Shown here piece by piece: positions 58,075 to 64,000 of a stretch of 64,000 nucleotides of DNA. Origin of the DNA: Rheum nobile (lineage: Eukaryota; Streptophyta; Magnoliopsida; Caryophyllales; Polygonaceae); assembly GCA_027886185.1 (NCBI GenBank), contig WOAB01000005.1:992001-1056000 (forward strand), in the 5' to 3' direction. Every line of letters begins with the position of its first letter. The first letter of the stretch is position 1. The position numbers were made by a program, and so were the translations under genes. The notes below the pieces were generated by a model. It was given only the letters and a program-made list of their open reading frames with translations. It did not search any database and was not told where the DNA came from.

Positions 58075-58902
58075 TGTTGGGGTCGGAAAATCGACCATTC
58101 GTCCAATGGGCATCAACTGTTTGACGCAATCGGTCGGACGCATCAGACCTGTCGGACGCATCAGACTCGTCACACGTGAGCCATGCGACCGTTGCCTGAT
58201 TCCTAGACGCAACGGACCAGCGAGAATTTCTCCTTTATTATTCCGAGATCTCCAACAACCACAACATTCAACACCGCCTTAATAACAACATTTAGCGGCG
58301 AAATCTTTGCAATTACTCCCAGCGTTGAGGATAAGGACGTGATCAAAGGTTAACGGTCAAATGGATTAAAGACTTACCATATAGAGATCAAGAGCATTTA
58401 AAGAGATATCAAGAGCATTTAAAGGAGAAATCCCAGCAATTACTCCCGGAATTAAGTGGGAGATATTGTCATCAATAGGCAACGATCACAAGCTAAAGCT
58501 TACCATATATAGACCACGAAGAGGACAACGAAGGCACATCTACGCTCATTTACGCTCATCTACACTCATCTACACATAATTACACAAGACATCTGCTCAC
58601 TTGCTCCGAGAAGAACCCAAGAACACGCCCACTCTAGCTTACTCCACTAGAAATATCACTCAAATCTCCACCGGTCGAACCCCTGAGTCACCGGTCAGAC
58701 CAGATCCGATCTTTCATCCTCCAAGGATAAGTTGTACTTACATCCGACTCTATCGTCGACATATTAATAAAATTACTTTACTATTTAGCATCTCTTCTTT
58801 ATTCGTTGATTGTCTACTTGTTTGGATTGATTTCTATTACCCGATCGACTCGTTACCCAGTCTAAGGCGATTTAGGTCGTCCGATCTTTTCGCCCCAAAA
58901 CA
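58075..58902 (+). repeat. 3' LTR of the nested Tat element
   Basis: Same ends and length as the 5' LTR. The purine-rich TTTTGGGGCTAT precedes it at 58063-58074, and GTTAT follows. Confidence 0.95.
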
Positions 58903-58983
58903 GTTATATAACATATGATTATATCGTATCGTTATAACCTATGATTATATCGTATCGTTATAACATATGATTGTATCGTATCG
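58903..58983. repeat. minisatellite, continuation after the nested element
   Basis: Continues the ATATGATTATATCGTATCG pattern interrupted at 51056, starting with the GTTAT target duplication. Confidence 0.92.
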
Positions 58984-59160
58984 AAAACACCCTCTTGGAC
59001 GGCACATAGTACAGCACAAAGGGGTACCCAAACTCAACCAACAGTCCCATCTCACAAGTACCCTCATGGACGGCACCTAGTGCAGCCCAAAGGTACCCCT
59101 TTGGACGGCACCTGTTGCCGCCCACGTAAACCACCATGGGATGCACTATGTGTCGCCCAA
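58984..59160. promoter_or_regulatory. internal cluster of the MULE terminal motif
   Basis: Four copies of the quasi-palindrome or variants (58995, 59066, 59102, 59140: GGACGGCACCTAGTGCAGCC and similar) lie upstream of a TATA box (CCTATATATACAC, 59199-59211) and a plus-strand ORF at 59279. The placement suggests a promoter or regulatory cluster for that gene. Confidence 0.5.
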
Positions 59161-59278
59161 AACGGTCATATTTTGCCCATCACGAACCCCTATATATACA
59201 CAACGAACTCATCTACTCATTCACACAATTCCCACTCCATAACTTTTCACAAACTTCTCGTGTGTTCTATTTGTTGTA

Positions 59279-59710
59279 ATGACGCATTTGGTTCTCAACG
59301 TTTACCAAAATGGGTGAATCACCTACAATCGAATGATACGCCAACGAAGTGGGATGGACATGTTTTTCCATGGCTACGAAGGTGGCGAGGTCCGCATGTT
59401 GTGTATGAGGGATGTCTCGCCTGGAGAGGGGGGGGGGGGGTTATCTTTAGGTTACTTGTTCATGGCGTTATTTTACAATCCAACAACCGGGGTTCGCCCT
59501 GGTCGGATTTTTTACTTTCCACCGGGTGTGGATCCTCCCCGACTCCGTGAGGTGGTAGATGAGGAACACGTAGCTAAAATTATAGCTCTTTACAGACCTG
59601 GTGTTCCAGTCACCCTTTACACCGAGGTTGTACACCCGCAACGTCATATCCCGAGTCTTTTAGAAGATCCGAAATCTGATGTGGACAACGGTAGCTCTGA
59701 TGAGAATTAG
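59279..59710 (+). pseudogene. unknown MULE-borne ORF, divergent from the transposase
   Basis: 144 codons from ATG 59279 to TAG 59710, with one in-frame TGA at codon 13 (59315). A TATA box sits about 70 bp upstream. The protein starts MTHLVLNVYQNG and has a Gly-rich stretch (GEGGGGLSLGY) encoded by a run of 13 G, then a compact folded-looking part (FYNPTTGVRPGRIFYFPPGV, DEEHVAKIIALYRPGVPVTLY) and an acidic tail. I recognise no domain. Intron-less and small, in the MULE next to the 3' end of the transposase gene, convergent with it (stop codons 230 bp apart). Confidence 0.5.
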
Positions 59711-59941
59711 ATAGATTTTTATGATTCATGTTCAACTAGTGTACGCTTTAACGTTTATGTGTGCGTGTATTTGTTAATGATTCTCAAGTAATATTATTGT
59801 CTCGTATTGCATTTTCCCGAATCAACAACAATTCGAATAAAAACAAGCGATTATAAACACAATATACGGTCAATCTCAATCAAACTTTCCCACAAAAGGA
59901 AATACAATGACATATATAGAGTCAATTACAATACAAAAAGC

Positions 59942-62900
59942 CTAGGTAAGTATGTCGGGTCGCCCTTGTTCCGCTCGCTCCTCTACATAATTCTTGAACC
60001 TATCCTTAAAGCGCTCATGACTATCCCATCCATCAACACTTGGGTCCTTGTAAATGAGCCACTGCCTCGGTGGCGGTGGAATTGGACAACGATCATCAAC
60101 AAGCCAAATCTGTAAACATAAACAATAAAATTATAACAATTTATGAAAGAATAAGTAAATACCAGAGAGTAGCGCTCCACGTACCGGTACGTAATGGTCT
60201 CTCTTGCCTACATGTGCTATCGCATAAACCTTTATCGGCGGCTCAACACCCGGGGGGGGGGGGGCCCACAATGGAAGACATGTGTGCGGTCCAAACCATG
60301 ATAAGACAACAACCGCCACTTGGTGTTCCGTGGCAAACACCAAACCAGTAATAGGCATTATACACCAGAAGTTCATTGTGCACGGTGAATCAATATAATT
60401 CAATCTCCTAACAAATGCTTCCACCGTCAACTCTTCCTCCCCAAGCATCGCTATGTAGTTGGCTCGATGTGTCTGGACGTGCTTCAAAAGATCTAACCGG
60501 ACATCAACGTACTCCTCTTCTCGGCGACCTAGTAAAACGACAAGGGAACAAAACCCGCAATGACCATCGCCTTTGACACTAGAAATGTATGCGAGCATGA
60601 AATGATCAATATTCTTACGTCCCCAGTTGAAGCCGAGATACTTGAACGACTTGTTTGAAGCCGATTTGGACTTGTTTGAAGCAGATTTGGACTTTGCAGG
60701 TTTAGTGGCACTCCTCTTTGCTGTTGAGACTCCACTGCGAGGTCTTCCGCTACAAGGAAATCCTTTCGATCCTACAGACGATTTTGATCCCACGGACGAT
60801 TTCACATTGGTCGTCTCTTTCTCTGCATCCGCATCCTCCTCTTCCACTCCCAGCTCCTCATCCATATTCTTCATATTCTGCTTCTCCTTCATCTTCTTAC
60901 TCTTGGCATCCACATGCTCGTCCCAACCCATATTCCTCTTGGTGCCGGTCTTTCTCGCATTCATCCTAGGCCTCCCCTTCTTGGTCTCACCACGTGGCGG
61001 GTCTTCAATCTGGCACGATGTAGGGTCATCAATCTCACGCCACTTTTCCGCCATCTTCTTCAACCTAAATCCATCAACTTTCCCACAAAAGAACTCTTCA
61101 AAGAAGTTATGAACCGTGACATTATCCTCTATGATTGCAACACCATCATCGACATCAAGATCGTTAGCATCCATCCCTTTCCATCTGATCTACTTCTAGA
61201 AAATATCAACTTCTTCAGGCACTAACGGGTAACCCGTCTCCACATAGACCTTAATTGTGTATGGGCAAGGTAGTCCTAGTGTGGACTTCCACCAAAAATC
61301 ATCACATTTGTCCCCAATTTTCCCCTCCTTTGCTAACACAGCTTGGGCATACAACATTCTCAAGCATTTCTCAGAGCACTTTCCAAGGATGCGCTTGAAG
61401 AAGACCTTAACCCACTCAGGGTCATTTACTATCTCCATGGGAAAGGCAGTGCAGTTCTTGGTCATCTCAAATCGGATCTTTCGATGCTGATCAACAAACA
61501 TGTTGTCGATGTGTTGTACAATTGTGTCGAACCCTCCAACGGATGTCTCAATCATGTCCTTAAGCATAGAGTGCTGACCCTCAACCTTGAAAATAATATA
61601 ATCGTTTACAATTTACTAAATGAATTTTAAAACCCAATTTGATTGCAAATGTTTGTATGAAAGTTACATGTTTGATGTTCTTGTGGCAAAATGGAGAACA
61701 TCATCACACCATGCCGCAACTAGCTTTTTCTTATGGTGATTAAACCAAGTTTCCTCCACATAATTCACAAGGCCTTGATTCCATGTCTCCTTAAAGTGAG
61801 CAAGTCGCTCTCCATACTCCTCCTTTGTGTGAGACCTCATCACCCGACGAATACTTCCCGAGAATTTCTTCTCATCAATGTTCATCGACTTAGCATATGC
61901 CTTCACATTACGGTCTCCATGGACCTGACACAAATGATGTCGAACCTTCGGAAACACCTTATCGGCAGCCTTGATCAGTCCTAGCTCTCGATCAAACATG
62001 ATGCATACGGGACTTTTCCCCCCGAACAACCACTTCAATCGTGTCAATGCCCATGCATAGTGGCTTGCCGTCTCCCTTTCCATGAACACAAGAGCAATGC
62101 AATATGTGAAGTTGGTGTAAGTAAACCCAACAATCTGGAACAGTGGCATACCGTACCTATAAATGCAATACAAAAAATACTTCAAACCCGCCCAAAATAC
62201 CATTATCTACTCATAATACTAAAACGAGTAAGGTTTACCTGTTGGTTTTGTACGTCGAATCCATGATGACGACATTAGGGAACATGCACAACAAATGTCG
62301 AGCGTCTGGATGAGAAACAAAAAAGCACGACAATACCTCCTTCCCATCTTCCCTCGTTTTAGTAGCGGTGTCTAACAAATAGCCATTGTCGTTCAAAAAC
62401 CCCAATGACCATTGTGTCACATTCAGATTGCCCAGGGATTTCAACCTCTCCTTAGCCCTAATAGTGTACACTTGCCTCCACGATACCGTTGAACCCGTAT
62501 ATTCATTCCTAATCTGTGTAGAAATAACCTTGGGTCTTGCACCCGCCGCAGTATCAATCATCACTTTTCTACGCTGCTTCTTCGTAAGTCGGGAAGCAAA
62601 TGCATGGCCAATCAAGGTGGTCGAAAGCATATGGTTATGGCATCCTCTAACAACCGATATGGTCCACCCAGGATCTCTAATAGCATTTCCTTCCCTAAAA
62701 ATACCATTCAACAAAAAGGGACAACCCTTCTTCTTTGACCTAGCTTTATTCACTCGTATCGGGCTGACCTTTTTACCATCGACTAACTTCTTTTTTTTGC
62801 CGGACCTAGGTAACCCGGATCTCTCACAATGAAATATAATATTTCTAGACTTTGATGATTTAGTAGTGATCACCATAAAAAGACCACAACCGACCTCTTG

Positions 62901-63271
62901 CACCCACTCCCTCAATCCCTCCATACTCGGAAATATCTCATTAGTAGTAAAATGGGATGAGAAGTCGATTGCTATAAATTCATCATCACTAGAATCACCC
63001 TATTTATATACAAAAATTAGTACATTAGAGACTAATTAATAATTAAATTTATATACAAAAATTATGCATTATTTCTAAACAGTCAACATTTCAAAGACTT
63101 AATACATTTAATATCTAATCATTTTATACAAAAATAAATAAAAATATTACGTACCCTGAAGTACTGAGGAGAAATCGGCGACTGAAAATCATCCTCATCA
63201 TCTAGAGACGTGGGCGCGCTCGAAGACGACTCCGACAACGCCCTCCAACAAGGATCGCTTCACGACGACAT
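59942..63271 (-). pseudogene. MULE transposase with C-terminal OTU-type cysteine protease domain
   Basis: Exons: 63271-63155, 62999-62239, 62156-61668, 61585-60185, 60109-59942. It opens with an acidic leader, then a FAR1-like DNA-binding region (FMVITTKSSKSRNIIFHCER...KKKGCPFLL...CHNH), then the MULE core with its first Asp in VVIMDSTYKTNR, second in CIMFDRELGLI and a CxxH-type CQVHGDRNVKAY. After an acidic Lys-rich linker comes an OTU domain: VKGDGHCGFCSL (Asp and nucleophile Cys) and, near its end, KRDHYVP joined by splicing to IWLVDDRCPIPPPP (His). Nonsense codons: TGA at codon 4, and TAG, lysine, TAG between exon-4 core and linker (about 61190-61198). The third splice does not keep frame. 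The transposase would cut the element ends; the OTU part could remove ubiquitin-like tags. Dead copy of a once-complete gene. Confidence 0.85.
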
Positions 63272-63403
63272 ATATATAGCCGAAAAATTACAATGGGTTT
63301 GAAGTTTTTTTTTCGTTGTATTTCAATGGTGGTACAACTACTATTACATCTCTCATATATATAGCCGGCCACATGACAGTTAAGACTGAAATGGGTCAAT
63401 TCT

Positions 63404-63787
63404 AGGCGGCACTATGTGCAGCCCAAATTGACTGTTAAATTTCAATCGTACACTCCCTGGGCTGCACATAGTGCCGTCCAGAAATCCGGTTTCAGTGAAT
63501 CGGTTTTCTGGGCTGCACATAGTGCCACCCATAAACCCTTTTTCCTTAAAAAATCTGGTTCAGTGAACCGGTTTTGTGGACGGCACATATTGCCGCCCAC
63601 TAAACCGGTTCATTGAACCAGAATTTTTTTAAATCAAATTAAATCATACTTAAAAAAAAGAAAAAATTGAACCCATCTTGGGCGGCACCTAGTGCAGCCC
63701 AAGAAAATCTGGTTTTCTGGGCTGTAATACGTGCCGCCCAAGAGAGAGTGCGAGGTTGAAAAAAAAAGAGTGCGCGGTTTTTCGGCC
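63404..63787. repeat. right terminal inverted repeat region of the MULE
   Basis: Six copies of the same quasi-palindrome at 63404, 63459, 63510, 63578, 63681 and 63720, alternating with AACCGGTT words, then the outer inverted repeat. The transposase promoter must lie here or just inside it. Confidence 0.8.
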
Positions 63788-63942
63788 TAAAAATGATTAA
63801 AAGCATTGAAGAGCTTTGATCACTTTGTTACTCATCTATCTCATTGGCCATTGTAAATCACCAGTCGTCGTCATTCAACCATATAGCTCGTCTTCGCCGG
63901 CCACCAAGCAACTCCCGACAACCGCCATTTTAGCACCACATA

Positions 63943-64000
63943 ATGGATATGGTTGATTTTGGTGGAATTTGTGAAAGCCCCAAATTGAGTTTTAGAAATC
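63943..64000 (+). other. possible start of a coding region running off the window
   Basis: ATG 63943 opens MDMVDFGGICESPKLSFRN and stays open to the end. The length is too short to judge. It lies 155 bp outside the MULE, in what should be the original flank. Confidence 0.2.

Larger units (their letters stand above)
51057..58902 (+). mobile_element. complete non-autonomous Tat LTR element (7846 bp)
   Basis: Two LTRs of 828 bp each, primer site, purine tract and a perfect GTTAT target duplication (51052-51056, 58903-58907). Gag is a fragment and pol is reduced to RNase H and integrase scraps, so it must have moved with proteins from a relative. 52320-53620 and 53790-54690 hold no recognisable coding sequence. 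I counted about 15 differences between the LTRs, near 1.8%. Confidence 0.95.
48616..63787 (-). mobile_element. large Mutator-like element (MULE) carrying a transposase-OTU gene
   Basis: Ends align as inverted repeats: CGGCGACAAATCGCGCACTC on the left against GGCCGAAAAACCGCGCACTC on the right, then CAACCTCGCACTCTCTCTTG on both. An 8-bp duplication TAAAAATG flanks it exactly (48608-48615, 63788-63795). Total 15.2 kb, or about 7.3 kb without the nested LTR element. Content: left end, plus-strand exon (49098), minisatellite (49880-51056, 58903-58983), nested LTR element (51057-58902), motif cluster, plus-strand ORF (59279) and minus-strand transposase (63271-59942). Stretches 49659-49880 and 59711-59941 hold nothing recognisable. 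Confidence 0.85.

Overview
This window is nuclear DNA of a flowering plant, probably a eudicot; I cannot place the species. Evidence: one spliced host gene with 13 GT-AG exons encoding a chloroplast short-chain dehydrogenase, an Au-type SINE, and a dense nested mix of plant transposons (Sirevirus/Copia, Tat- and Athila-type Gypsy, L1-type LINEs, Helitron, MULE, MITE, CACTA). There are no bacterial operons or CRISPR arrays.

Layout. 1-8808: a minus-strand Sirevirus with its 5' LTR complete, its 3' LTR cut by the window edge, broken gag-pol, and an extra 'plant transposon protein' ORF between pol and the 3' LTR. 8809-9902: an LTR-like promoter segment rich in CG motifs. 9903-16420: a minus-strand Tat remnant carrying a recent 1507-bp tandem duplication. 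16448-17855: a 5'-truncated LINE. 18044-22739: the only clear host gene, NOL (chlorophyll b reductase), complete on the minus strand, with a SINE remnant in an intron and a Mutator-type MITE about 160 bp upstream of its ATG. 22880-28161: stacked Helitron 5' ends and a Helitron with a decayed helicase. 28251-30845: a second LINE. 30988-38366: a tandem array (internal-LTR-internal-LTR) of a non-autonomous Athila-like element, with a solo LTR of another family inside one LTR. 38367-46874: a plus-strand Tat element that keeps one reading frame through gag-pol with ten nonsense codons, plus an antisense extra ORF, a 3' LTR and a 375-bp fold-back insertion. 46875-48607: AT-rich DNA, a CACTA end and a LINE scrap. 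48616-63787: a large Mutator-like element (MULE).

The MULE is the most interesting object. Its ends carry a repeated quasi-palindromic motif, GGGCKGCAC + 3 nt + GTGCMGCCC. The same motif recurs inside the element and inside a protein-coding exon. The transposase gene, spliced and on the minus strand, continues into an OTU-type cysteine protease domain with Asp, Cys and His all visible, but carries at least three nonsense codons. Two plus-strand genes of unknown function lie in the same element. A ~24-bp minisatellite with higher-order structure fills its middle, and a 7.8-kb non-autonomous Tat element with a perfect GTTAT target duplication has inserted into that minisatellite. The insertion order can be read from the nesting: MULE first, then the LTR element. 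Apart from NOL, almost everything here is mobile DNA in decay.
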